DNA of 64,000 bases from Micromonospora tulbaghiae. GTDB lineage: Bacteria; Actinomycetota; Actinomycetes; Mycobacteriales; Micromonosporaceae. This document shows positions 27,709 through 34,558 of this stretch, piece by piece. The stretch covers positions 248,001-312,000 of the forward strand of contig NZ_FMCQ01000008.1 of the NCBI RefSeq assembly GCF_900091605.1, written 5' to 3'. Positions within the stretch are counted from its first letter, which is position 1. Each line of letters starts with the position of its first letter. Made by a program: the position numbers and the translations under genes. The notes under the pieces are model-generated. The model was not told the DNA's origin, did not search any database, and worked only from the letters and a program-made list of their open reading frames with translations.

Positions 27709-28062
27709 TAAGTCAGCCGGCCCGAAAGCCACGCCCGCCCCGCGCGTCACCCGTGGTTCCGTGAAGGGACCGGTGACGAGTCCAGGAGAACGACCTGGAC
27801 CAGGACGACAACGTCCTACCCTCACGTCGCGCATTCAGCCTCACGACGGAAACCGCGGACCGGTCGACGGCCGGGCCGAGTGAGTTGCCGAACGGAATCA
27901 CGCCGACCGCTCACGGGTCCGAGGTGGGGAAGAGGTGAGGGTGGGGAAGGGAGCGGATGGTGGGCAGGGGTTGGGTCAGAGATTGTGCCTCCGGCGGGGG
28001 CCAGACGACTCCAGGATGGAGTTGCCGAACGGTTGCGGTCGTGGGTGGTAGTGGTTGGGGGA

Positions 28063-28143
28063 TGCCATCCCGTCCACCGCCGACCCAGGCAAGCCGAGCA
28101 GACCAGGGCCAGGGTGTGTGGGTCGGCGGCAGACGGGATGGCA
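28063..28143. repeat. 25-base inverted repeat with two mismatches
   Basis: Arms 28063-28087 and 28119-28143 (TGCCATCCCGTC at the outer left end) match in 23 of 25 positions around a 31-base loop. It lies 80 bases beyond the stop of the next minus-strand gene, so it could be a terminator, but it is longer than the other terminators here. Confidence 0.7.
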
Positions 28144-28224
28144 ACAGGGAGGCGGTCATTGAAGCTCCCAGCTACGCACGTTGAGACGGACCTTGGGCGA
28201 CCGAGGACGGAATGAGATGGCCGG

Positions 28225-29133
28225 TCAGGAGCTCATCTCGTTCACGAGCCATAGTGGATGATTTCCGGGAGCCACCATTAGCCTGGCAACTCCTAGCCCT
28301 TTCTCCGTGAGCTGCATCCAGTAGCGATCCGACCCCTCAGCATCTCGGTGCTCAAAACGAAGAAGGTCCTTCTCGGCAAGACCGGTAAGGGCGGGGCCCC
28401 AATCGCCATTGGCGCGTCGCCTAGCCGGCTGCTTCGCTGAAATTCCTGCCTGCACCCGCTTCCTCGCCTCCATCGCAATTCGAGCAAGACCTTGAGCTTC
28501 CCAGGGCGTTAGTGTTTTCAGGATCCGAGCAAATTCGCGTCCCTCACCTTCATCCGGGAAAGAGTTCAAGATCTGATATTCGGGCGATTGTTCGTTCTTA
28601 AGTGCTGGCTGAGACGGTAGGCGTGGCAGGACTTCCGGCGTCTGCCGGACGATATCTGTTACCCGTCTGAGGATCTCTTCCTGCAGTTGCTGGCGCTGAC
28701 GCTCCTCGTTGAGTGAGTCCGTGTTGTCGTTGTCTTCTGACAACGTTAGTTCCACGGCTTCCGGGACTGCCTTGGAAAGCGCAGCTCGTAGCACTTCCCC
28801 GAAGTGTTCCTTCTGAGTAGCGAGAAGGGCATCACTTGTGGCGCGTAGTGCCGCTAACGCCGATTGTGTGTCGGCGTTGACTCGTTCAACCTGTGCGATC
28901 TGCTGTGCACCCGCCATTCCCTGCGCTAACGAAACGATGAGTTGAGCGGCGAAGGCGATCACTGCTAGGGCGAGAGCAATGGTGCTGAGTGTGTCGATGT
29001 CCTTGACGCCAACCACGACAGCGAGGGTGCCTAACGCCCCGATGGCAGCGGTTCCTAGTGCGGCAACTAGCCATGTCCACGGCACAGTAAGGCCGGGCTT
29101 CGCTTGAACTCCGCGAGATTGGTATCCGTCCAC
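28225..29133 (-). CDS. Membrane-anchored coiled-coil protein, unknown function (left-element cargo)
   Basis: 302 residues, not recognised. Two adjacent membrane helices (VPWTWLVAALGTAAIGALGTLAVVVGV and TIALALAVIAFAAQLIVSLA) are followed by a long coiled-coil stretch (QIAQVERVNADTQSALAALRATSDALL through ERQRQQLQEEILRRVTDIV). The C-terminal about 110 residues look like a winged helix: TLTPWEAQGLARIAMEARK, LTGLAEKDLLRFEHR, YWMQLTEKGLGVARLM. GC is clearly lower than in neighbouring genes and codon use is mixed, so it was probably acquired with the element. GTG 29133 has AGGAAG upstream; TTG 29160 is an alternative. Confidence 0.75.
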   Translation of the reverse strand: MDGYQSRGVQAKPGLTVPWTWLVAALGTAAIGALGTLAVVVGVKDIDTLSTIALALAVIAFAAQLIVSLAQGMAGAQQIAQVERVNADTQSALAALRATSDALLATQKEHFGEVLRAALSKAVPEAVELTLSEDNDNTDSLNEERQRQQLQEEILRRVTDIVRQTPEVLPRLPSQPALKNEQSPEYQILNSFPDEGEGREFARILKTLTPWEAQGLARIAMEARKRVQAGISAKQPARRRANGDWGPALTGLAEKDLLRFEHRDAEGSDRYWMQLTEKGLGVARLMVAPGNHPLWLVNEMSS

Positions 29134-29361
29134 GGCCCTAATTCTTCCTGCTGGCGTCAAGGGCGTCGCTGCTGCCCGCGCAGGTGTCCGAGTAGCAACA
29201 GATCGGTCAGGGGTTCAGTCTTGAACCCGTACAAGGCAGAGCAGCAAGGAGGCAGCGAAACGGTCGTCAGCCGCTGACGACGCCCAGCGTTGGCCGTCAT
29301 GACGGCCATGCGCAGGAGCAACGGACGGCAACGGCTGACAGGCGATGGTGCACCCTGCTGG
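29134..29361. other. Palindrome-rich gap before the second att copy
   Basis: No supported gene. Within 100 bases there are three inverted repeats: 29211-29228 (7-bp stem), 29263-29281 (8-bp stem) and a perfect 18-base palindrome at 29291-29308. They lie 54-151 bases from the att copy, where arm-type sites for integrase or excisionase would be expected. Confidence 0.55.
29291..29308. repeat. Perfect 18-base palindrome
   Basis: TGGCCGTCATGACGGCCA is self-complementary over its full length, a typical dimeric-regulator operator shape. It is the third of three inverted repeats between the cargo gene and the second att copy. Confidence 0.7.
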
Positions 29362-29409
29362 CGTTCGGGACGAAGAGGTCGTCGGTTCGAATCCAGCCAC
29401 CCCGACCAG
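29362..29409 (+). other. Attachment site copy 2 (partial tRNA-Pro duplicate)
   Basis: 48 bases identical to 27015-27062 except one G-to-A change that breaks a T-stem pair, so this half-tRNA is not functional. It marks the junction between the left element and a second integrase remnant. Confidence 0.9.
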
Positions 29410-29410
29410 G

Positions 29411-29447
29411 TGAGAGGGCACATCCTATCGACGGATGTGCCCTCTCA
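29411..29447. terminator. Hairpin after second att copy
   Basis: A perfect 15-bp stem (29411-29425 with 29433-29447) with loop TATCGAC. It lies 28 bases beyond the stop of the second integrase remnant, the same arrangement as the hairpin at 27077-27102. Confidence 0.8.
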
Positions 29448-29474
29448 GTGCATCCTGGGTGACCAACTGAGTGA

Positions 29475-29882
29475 CTACGCCTCAGCCGTCGGCGCGAAGA
29501 TGCGATCCATTACCGCCGCGCCTTGGAGCACTACCGGCCGGAGCTGATGCCGGTAGACGATTTCCGTCACGGTCGTGCCGGAGTGGCCGCACGGTTCGGC
29601 GATGTCTTCCAGGCTGACCCCGCTGTCGGACAGCATCGACACGAGGCTGCGCCGGAGTTCACGAAGGGCTCGTGCGGCCGGATCGGGACCAGCCGGGGTG
29701 ACGATGAGTCGGAAGGCCCGACGGACGTCGGCCGCATCGAGGGCAGCGCCGACAATCGAGGTGAAGACCAGTCCGAGCGACTGCCAGTCCTCACCGGCTC
29801 TCTGGCGCTCCTGACGCGGGCGGTGACGGGTGAGCTCGGCAACGCGCCGCGCGGGCAGGAACCCTAGCCGAGCAACGCTTCG
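29475..29882 (-). pseudogene. Tyrosine integrase remnant 2 (C-terminal part)
   Basis: About 135 codons in a single open frame give an integrase C-terminus: FLPARRVAELT, LGLVFTSIVG, LRELRRSLVSMLSDSGVSL, EDIAEPCGHSGTTVTEIVYR and HQLRPVVLQGAAVMDRIF. The second His (GHSGT) and Tyr nucleophile (VYRHQ) are present, but the catalytic LRHS is LRRS here. The N-terminus is cut off at the stop codon of the next gene, with which it shares frame. It differs in subfamily from remnant 1 (RHQLRPV type), so two different elements used this tRNA. Confidence 0.8.
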
Positions 29883-30446
29883 CTATCTATCCACGCCGCT
29901 ATTGGGGATCGAAGACTCACGGCTCGCTGTCTGCATTATCTGACCTGCGGGTATTTGACCCGGCCCCATAGCTGATTGCGGCCCTCGGATCGATGCCCGT
30001 TCCGACACGGTCCACTTATCACCTGCTTTCGCGCCGACGCAGTCCAGCCTCAGGTGAACTTCCTCGGGAATTGGACCATTGAAAGCCACTCTCCACATGG
30101 CGCGGTCTCCAGCCGTCAGTGTTCCTTGTTGGGAATGCTCCGCAGACCACGAGGCAGTCTGGATAGGTCCACCCTTCGAGCTTAGGACTCCGTTCTGGCT
30201 GGGAGTGAATTGAAGCCCTCCTCCGCCGAGGATTGTTGCCTGCACCGAGCTCAGTGGCACGGGCGTCGCCAGCCGCAGGACGAGTCTCATCCAAGTACCC
30301 ATGTCCTCCACGTAGCAGTTGAACTTGGGAGCACGCTGATCATGCAACTGTGACCGGACCACCTTCACTTGAAGCCAGGCTATATATGCCGCAGTGAGGG
30401 ACACGAGCACTGCGAAGATCGAAACTACGAACGCCGCTATGGCCAT
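29883..30446 (-). CDS. Single-pass membrane protein, unknown function (right-element cargo)
   Basis: 187 residues, not recognised. An N-terminal membrane helix (AIAAFVVSIFAVLVSLTAAYIAWLQ, about 2-26) is followed by a basic stretch (KVVRSQLHDQR) and a beta-rich region (FNCYVEDMGTWMRLVLRLATP, VQATILGGGGLQFTP, MWRVAFNGPIPEEVHLRLDC) that resembles an Ig-like or beta-sandwich fold. The tail is polar. GC is lower than the chromosome average. ATG 30446 lies six bases after TACGCT. Upstream residues in the same frame look like relics, not part of this protein. Confidence 0.7.
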   Translation of the reverse strand: MAIAAFVVSIFAVLVSLTAAYIAWLQVKVVRSQLHDQRAPKFNCYVEDMGTWMRLVLRLATPVPLSSVQATILGGGGLQFTPSQNGVLSSKGGPIQTASWSAEHSQQGTLTAGDRAMWRVAFNGPIPEEVHLRLDCVGAKAGDKWTVSERASIRGPQSAMGPGQIPAGQIMQTASRESSIPNSGVDR

Positions 30447-30452
30447 CTGAAC

Positions 30453-30458
30453 AGCGTA
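30453..30458 (-). promoter_or_regulatory. Putative -10 box (TACGCT) for right cargo gene
   Basis: Minus-strand TACGCT followed by six bases and ATG 30446, the same leaderless design as the core genes. Confidence 0.5.
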
Positions 30459-30657
30459 GGCTCGCTCGCTCGACGTGGCTAACCGCAGGGAAGTCACCAG
30501 CTCAGAGCCCCGTTCGGTCAGGTATGTCTCGCCTCCCGTGAGCCGAGTGCCCGAGCCGCGATGAATAGCTGGGCGGCTTCGTACAGCCTTGGTGTCAAGC
30601 ATTCGTACGACCGCCTGAATGAGGTTGCGGACCCGGCAACGGCGGTAACCGTCGCAG

Positions 30658-30663
30658 TAGGAT
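30658..30663 (+). promoter_or_regulatory. Putative -10 box (TAGGAT) for HAD gene
   Basis: TAGGAT followed by six bases and ATG 30670; leaderless start. Confidence 0.55.
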
Positions 30664-30669
30664 CCCGGC

Positions 30670-31344
30670 ATGCCACGGCCGGTGGTCTTCGACCTCTTCC
30701 ACACCCTGGTCCACGGTGCCGACGACGAGCGGGACCGGGTTGTCGGCGAGATGGCGCTCGTCGTGGGGGTGGATCCGGCGGCGCTCGTCGCCGCGTACCA
30801 CGCCACCTGGCGGGACCGCCTGGTCCGGTGGAACGCGGCGGAGACCGTACGCATCCTCGCCGAGCGTCTCGGGGCCTCGCCGACTGACGATCAGGTGACC
30901 CGGGCCGCCGCGCATCGGCTGACCCTCGCCCACCGGGTGCTGGGCCGTGTCGCGCCCGCCACGCTGGACGTGCTCGACGCGCTGCGCCTGCGCGGGCACC
31001 GGCTGGCCCTGATCAGCAACGCCACGTCCGAGACGGCCGAGGCGTGGGCGGGCGGCCCGCTGGCCCGGCGTTTCGACGTCGCGGTCTTCTCCTGTGCGGT
31101 CGGGCTGGCCAAGCCGGACCCGGCGATCTACCGCACCGCCGCGGAGCGGCTGGGCGTCGCGCCGGCCGACTGCGTGTACGTGGGCGACGGCGCGGACGGC
31201 GAGCTGGCCGGCGCGGCGGCGGCCGGGATGACGGTGCTCCGGACGACCGAACACCAGGACACCGATCCGGGCTGGACCGGAACCGTGATCGCGAACCTCC
31301 GTGAGGTGCTCGACCACGTGGAGCAACCGGCCCCGATCGAATAG
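30670..31344 (+). CDS. HAD-superfamily hydrolase
   Basis: 224 residues with all four HAD motifs: nucleophile Asp in FDLFHTLVHG (motif I, where the usual second Asp is Phe), LISNATSETAEAW (motif II), Lys in GLAKPDPAIYRTA (motif III) and VYVGDGADGELAGA (motif IV). A helical cap (about 20-95) makes it a type C1 enzyme. The missing second Asp resembles haloacid-dehalogenase-like members rather than standard phosphatases, so the reaction type is open. It is the first chromosomal gene right of the tRNA-Pro island. Confidence 0.88.
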   Translation: MPRPVVFDLFHTLVHGADDERDRVVGEMALVVGVDPAALVAAYHATWRDRLVRWNAAETVRILAERLGASPTDDQVTRAAAHRLTLAHRVLGRVAPATLDVLDALRLRGHRLALISNATSETAEAWAGGPLARRFDVAVFSCAVGLAKPDPAIYRTAAERLGVAPADCVYVGDGADGELAGAAAAGMTVLRTTEHQDTDPGWTGTVIANLREVLDHVEQPAPIE

Positions 31345-31411
31345 ATCGACAGGACTGCCCGGAGCCACCCCGCCACGCGCGGTTGCCCCTGCCTCCTGGC
31401 AAAGTATGCGC

Positions 31412-32524
31412 ATGCCGCCGATGATCCGATCCCGCCTGACCGATTGGACCACCGTCGCGCCCCTGGTCGCCGTGCTCGTGCTCGTGATGACCTGGGGACG
31501 GGAGTTGCCCGGCCCGCTCATCTTCGTGGTGGCGGCCCTGCTCGCGGCGGCCGTACTGGCGGCGGTGCACCACGCCGAGGTGGTCGCGCACAAGGTCGGT
31601 GAGCCGTACGGGTCACTCGTGCTCGCGGTGGCTGTCACCGTGATCGAAGTCGGTCTGATCGTCACGCTGATGATCAGCGGCGGCGACAAGACGCAGGCGC
31701 TGGCCCGGGACACGGTCTTCGCCGCCGTCATGATCACCTGCAACGGCATCCTCGGCCTGTCGCTGTTGCTCGGCGCGCTGCGCCGGCAGGTGGCGGTGTT
31801 CAATCCGGAGGGCACCGGCGGGGCGCTCGCCACGGTGGCCACGCTCGCCACGCTCAGCATGGTGGTGCCGACGTTCACCACGAGCCGGCCGGGGCCGGAG
31901 TTCTCCCCCGCGCAGCTCGCCTTCGCGGCCGTCGCCTCGCTGGCGCTCTACCTGTTGTTCGTCATGGTGCAGACCGGCCGGCACCGCGACTACTTCCTCC
32001 CGGTCACGCAGGAGGGCAGCATCCTCGCCGAGGACAAGACCGGCGACGGGCACGCCGAGCCGCCGTCCACGCGTACCGCGCTGGCCAGCCTGGCCCTGCT
32101 CGTGGTGGCGCTGGTCGCGGTGGTCGGTGACGCGAAGACGATCTCCCCGACGATCGAGACGGCGGTCAGCGCCGCCAACCTGCCGCCGGCGTTCGTCGGC
32201 GTGGTCATCGCGCTGCTGGTGCTGCTGCCGGAGACGCTCGCCGCCGCCCGGGCGGCACGGCGGGACCGCGTGCAGATCAGCCTCAATCTCGCGCTCGGCT
32301 CGGCCATGGCCAGCATCGGCCTGACCATCCCGGCCATCGCGATCGCCTCGATCTGGCTGGACGGGCCGTTGATGCTGGGCCTGGGCGGCACCCAGATGAC
32401 GCTGCTGGCGCTGACCGCGGTGACCGCCGTGCTCACCGTGGTGCCGGGCCGGGCGACGGTGCTCCAGGGCGGCGTGCACCTGGTGCTGCTCGCCGCGTTC
32501 GTCTTCCTGGCCGCCAGCCCGTAA
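31412..32524 (+). CDS. Calcium/sodium:proton antiporter, ChaA-like
   Basis: 370 residues with about eleven membrane helices, matching the ChaA/y4hA branch of cation:proton antiporters. The paired alpha repeats carry the acidic motifs AVTVIEVGLIVTLMISGG (about 70-87) and LLVLLPETLAAARAA (about 270-284), whose Glu residues bind the cation. A polar loop separates the halves. It exports Ca2+ or Na+ against protons. Starts at 31406 and 31412 are both possible; 31412 is six bases after CAAAGT. It is 67 bases downstream of the HAD gene. Confidence 0.85.
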   Translation: MPPMIRSRLTDWTTVAPLVAVLVLVMTWGRELPGPLIFVVAALLAAAVLAAVHHAEVVAHKVGEPYGSLVLAVAVTVIEVGLIVTLMISGGDKTQALARDTVFAAVMITCNGILGLSLLLGALRRQVAVFNPEGTGGALATVATLATLSMVVPTFTTSRPGPEFSPAQLAFAAVASLALYLLFVMVQTGRHRDYFLPVTQEGSILAEDKTGDGHAEPPSTRTALASLALLVVALVAVVGDAKTISPTIETAVSAANLPPAFVGVVIALLVLLPETLAAARAARRDRVQISLNLALGSAMASIGLTIPAIAIASIWLDGPLMLGLGGTQMTLLALTAVTAVLTVVPGRATVLQGGVHLVLLAAFVFLAASP

Positions 32525-32593
32525 GCAGGCACGCCCGCCGCAGCCCGCGAGCAAGCCGTCCGCCAGCCCGTGAGCCGCCGGACAACAAGACCG

Positions 32594-33067
32594 TCAGTCG
32601 TGCAGTTCGGTCCGGGCCACCTCGTCGAACGCGGCGGTCAGGTACTCGGCGAACGGGCGCCCGGTGACCGCCAGCAGATCGGCCACCAGCAGCGGCGCGT
32701 GCCGGGCGATCGCCGCCGGGTCGGGCGGGTTCTCGTCGTCGCCGGGGTCGTAGACGCCGAGCGCGCCGGCCAGCAGCACCAGCAGCACGTGCGGGTCGAC
32801 GTCGGGCCACCACGGCGCCGCCGACCGGACGCACTGTTCCAGCACCTGCCGTACGTCGTCGCCGTCCAGCCCGTCCGGGTGCCCCTCCTCCAGCAGCAGC
32901 CGGACCACCCCGCCGAGCACCAGCCCGGCCCGGTCGGCGGCGGCCAGCCGCTCGACGGCCGGGGCGTACGCCTCGGCGTCGCGGGCGCGCGCGGCGGTGA
33001 CCGCGTCGGTGGCCGTCTCGGCGATCTCCCGGGCCGGTGCGGGCAGGTGCCGCCAGGTCGTCGTCAC
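32594..33067 (-). CDS. Conserved hypothetical helical protein
   Basis: 157 residues, mostly amphipathic helices: REIAETATDAVTAARARDAEAY, RAGLVLGGVVRLLLEEGHPDGLDGDDVRQVLEQCV, and the C-terminal APLLVADLLAVTGRPFAEYLTAAFDEVA. No family is recognised and no membrane segment or catalytic motif is seen. GTG 33067 is placed six bases after CATGCT on the minus strand. It is divergent from the MFS gene at 33177 and convergent with the antiporter gene. Confidence 0.7.
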   Translation of the reverse strand: MTTTWRHLPAPAREIAETATDAVTAARARDAEAYAPAVERLAAADRAGLVLGGVVRLLLEEGHPDGLDGDDVRQVLEQCVRSAAPWWPDVDPHVLLVLLAGALGVYDPGDDENPPDPAAIARHAPLLVADLLAVTGRPFAEYLTAAFDEVARTELHD

Positions 33068-33073
33068 CGGGTC

Positions 33074-33079
33074 AGCATG
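33074..33079 (-). promoter_or_regulatory. Putative -10 box (CATGCT)
   Basis: Minus-strand CATGCT with six bases to GTG 33067. The same hexamer precedes the TTGACA-linked start at 10906. Confidence 0.5.
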
Positions 33080-33164
33080 GCAGAGCACGTGTGATCGCTC
33101 ACCTTCCGGCCCGCCGCCCATGTGTGTAAGGGGTAAACGGGTCGCGGTAGTCGTACCCGCCCAA

Positions 33165-33170
33165 CAGAAT
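33165..33170 (+). promoter_or_regulatory. Putative -10 box (CAGAAT) for MFS gene
   Basis: CAGAAT, six bases, ATG 33177; leaderless start. Confidence 0.55.
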
Positions 33171-33176
33171 CCCAGC

Positions 33177-34466
33177 ATGCTGCGCCGCGCCCTGCCCGCC
33201 CGCCCCGAAGCCCGCCGGATCCTGCTCGGCACATTGTTCTCCGCTGTCGGGCGCGGCCTCACCCTGCCGTTCCTGTTCATCTACCTCACCGACGTACGCG
33301 GTCTGACCGACACCCGGGCCGGGCTGGTGATCGGCTGGTTCGGCGCGGTCACGCTGGCTCTCTCGCCGCTGGCCGGCACGTTCATCGACCGGTTCGGCGC
33401 ACGCCGGGTGGTGTTGCCCTGCCTGGTGATCGAGGCGATCGGCACCGGCTCGCTGGCGCTGGTCGACTCGACGGCCTCGGCGTTCGGCGTGATGACGCTC
33501 GTCGCCATCGGCAGCTCGGCGATCTGGGCCGGGCAGAACACGATCCTCGCCTCGCTGACCGACGACGGCGAGCGGCAGCGCGTCTTCGGGCTCAACTTCG
33601 CGCTGCTCAATCTCGGTATCGGCACCGGCGGCCTGATCTCCGGCGCGGTGATCGACGTGGCCCGTCCGATCACCTTCGAGGTGATCTACCTGCTGGACGC
33701 GGTGAGCTACCTGACGCCCGCGCTGATCCTGCTGAGCCTGCCGCACGTCGGGCGCCGGCCGGCCGTGGCGACGGGCGCGAAGGCTGACGACCGGAGGACC
33801 GGCGGCTATCTCACGGTGCTGCGGGACCGGCCGTTCCGCCGCCTGGTCATCTTCGGCCTGGTGCTCACCACCTGCGGGTATGCGCAGATCGAGGTGGGCT
33901 TCGCGGCGTACTCGGTCCGGGTGGTCGAGGTGACGCCCCGGGTGGTGGCGTGGGCGCTGGCCGCGAACACCGTGATGATCGTGCTCTCGCAGCTGCTGGT
34001 GATCCGGCGGCTGGAGGGGCGCAGCCGTACCCGTGCACTCGCCGCTGTGGGCGCGGTCTTCGCCGGCGCCTGGCTGGTGCTCGGCGCGGCGGGCGTGGTG
34101 GGCAGCGGCAACGCGGTGCTCGCGGCGCTCGGCGTGGTGGCCTGCTCGGCGATCTTCGGGTTCGGCGAGACGATGCTGTCGCCGGTCATGCCCGCCCTGA
34201 CCAACGCGCTCGCCACCGACGAGCTGCGCGGCCGGTACAACGCGATGAGCTCGATGATCTTCGGGATCAGCGGGGTGGTCGGCCCGGTCACCGCCGGCCC
34301 GCTGATCGGCGCGGCGAACGGGCGGGTGTGGGTGGCCGTCGTGGTGGGCGGCTGCCTGGCCGCCTCGGTGCTCGCGCTGACGCTGCGTCCGCTGCTCACC
34401 GCCGCGCAGGACGGCCGCCCGACGGCCGCCGCGACGCCGGAGCCCGAGCCCGCGGGGGCGACCTGA
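33177..34466 (+). CDS. MFS transporter, 12-helix exporter
   Basis: 429 residues with twelve predicted membrane helices and the MFS signature between helices 2 and 3 (GTFIDRFGARRVVLPCLVIE). An Arg near the N-terminus is followed by TLPFLFIYLTDVRGL. A central cytoplasmic loop (RRPAVATGAKADDRRTGG) splits the halves. The pattern fits drug-type exporters of the MdtH/YfcJ kind; substrate unknown. It is transcribed alone, ending at the terminator hairpin that follows. Confidence 0.85.
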   Translation: MLRRALPARPEARRILLGTLFSAVGRGLTLPFLFIYLTDVRGLTDTRAGLVIGWFGAVTLALSPLAGTFIDRFGARRVVLPCLVIEAIGTGSLALVDSTASAFGVMTLVAIGSSAIWAGQNTILASLTDDGERQRVFGLNFALLNLGIGTGGLISGAVIDVARPITFEVIYLLDAVSYLTPALILLSLPHVGRRPAVATGAKADDRRTGGYLTVLRDRPFRRLVIFGLVLTTCGYAQIEVGFAAYSVRVVEVTPRVVAWALAANTVMIVLSQLLVIRRLEGRSRTRALAAVGAVFAGAWLVLGAAGVVGSGNAVLAALGVVACSAIFGFGETMLSPVMPALTNALATDELRGRYNAMSSMIFGISGVVGPVTAGPLIGAANGRVWVAVVVGGCLAASVLALTLRPLLTAAQDGRPTAAATPEPEPAGAT

Positions 34467-34510
34467 CACGAAGCCGGCGGCCTGCGACGAAGCTGCGCAG
34501 CCTGACACGA

Positions 34511-34541
34511 ACGGGCCCCGGAGCGTCGCTCCGGGGCCCGT
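34511..34541. terminator. Bidirectional terminator
   Basis: A perfect 14-bp stem (34511-34524 with 34528-34541) and three-base loop between the MFS gene and the convergent nucleotidase gene. Confidence 0.88.
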
Positions 34542-34558
34542 CGGCGTGCGGTCGGCCG

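Larger units (their letters stand above)
27496..28224. other. Non-coding repeat-rich core of left element
   Basis: About 730 bases without a credible gene. It contains two adjacent hairpins with TAC loops (27663-27708), a long imperfect inverted repeat (28063-28143), and the word GTTGCCGAA three times (27600, 27885, 28022), two of them as the longer GAGTTGCCGAACGG. ORFs here are short and lack codon bias. It may be a relic of a replication, transfer or regulatory region; no function is shown. Confidence 0.5.
30447..30669. other. Gap at right end of the island
   Basis: No gene supported. On the minus strand an open frame reads RMLDTKAVRSRP and later ETYLTERGSELVTSLRLA, which has a winged-helix-like end but no start of its own; it may be a gene relic. 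No third copy of the att sequence was found here. Confidence 0.45.

Noticed and set aside
27880..28215. 111-codon plus-strand ORF in the element core
   Set aside because: Overlaps the long inverted repeat, lacks codon bias, ribosome site and any recognisable motif.
29157..29423. Minus-strand ORFs reading VGVAGFEPTTSSSRTP-like sequence
   Set aside because: Same tRNA-antisense artefact from the duplicated att segment at 29362-29409.
30447..30854. N-terminal extension of the right cargo gene up to 30854
   Set aside because: It would run antisense into the HAD gene; the -10 box at 30453-30458 and the membrane helix place the real start at 30446.
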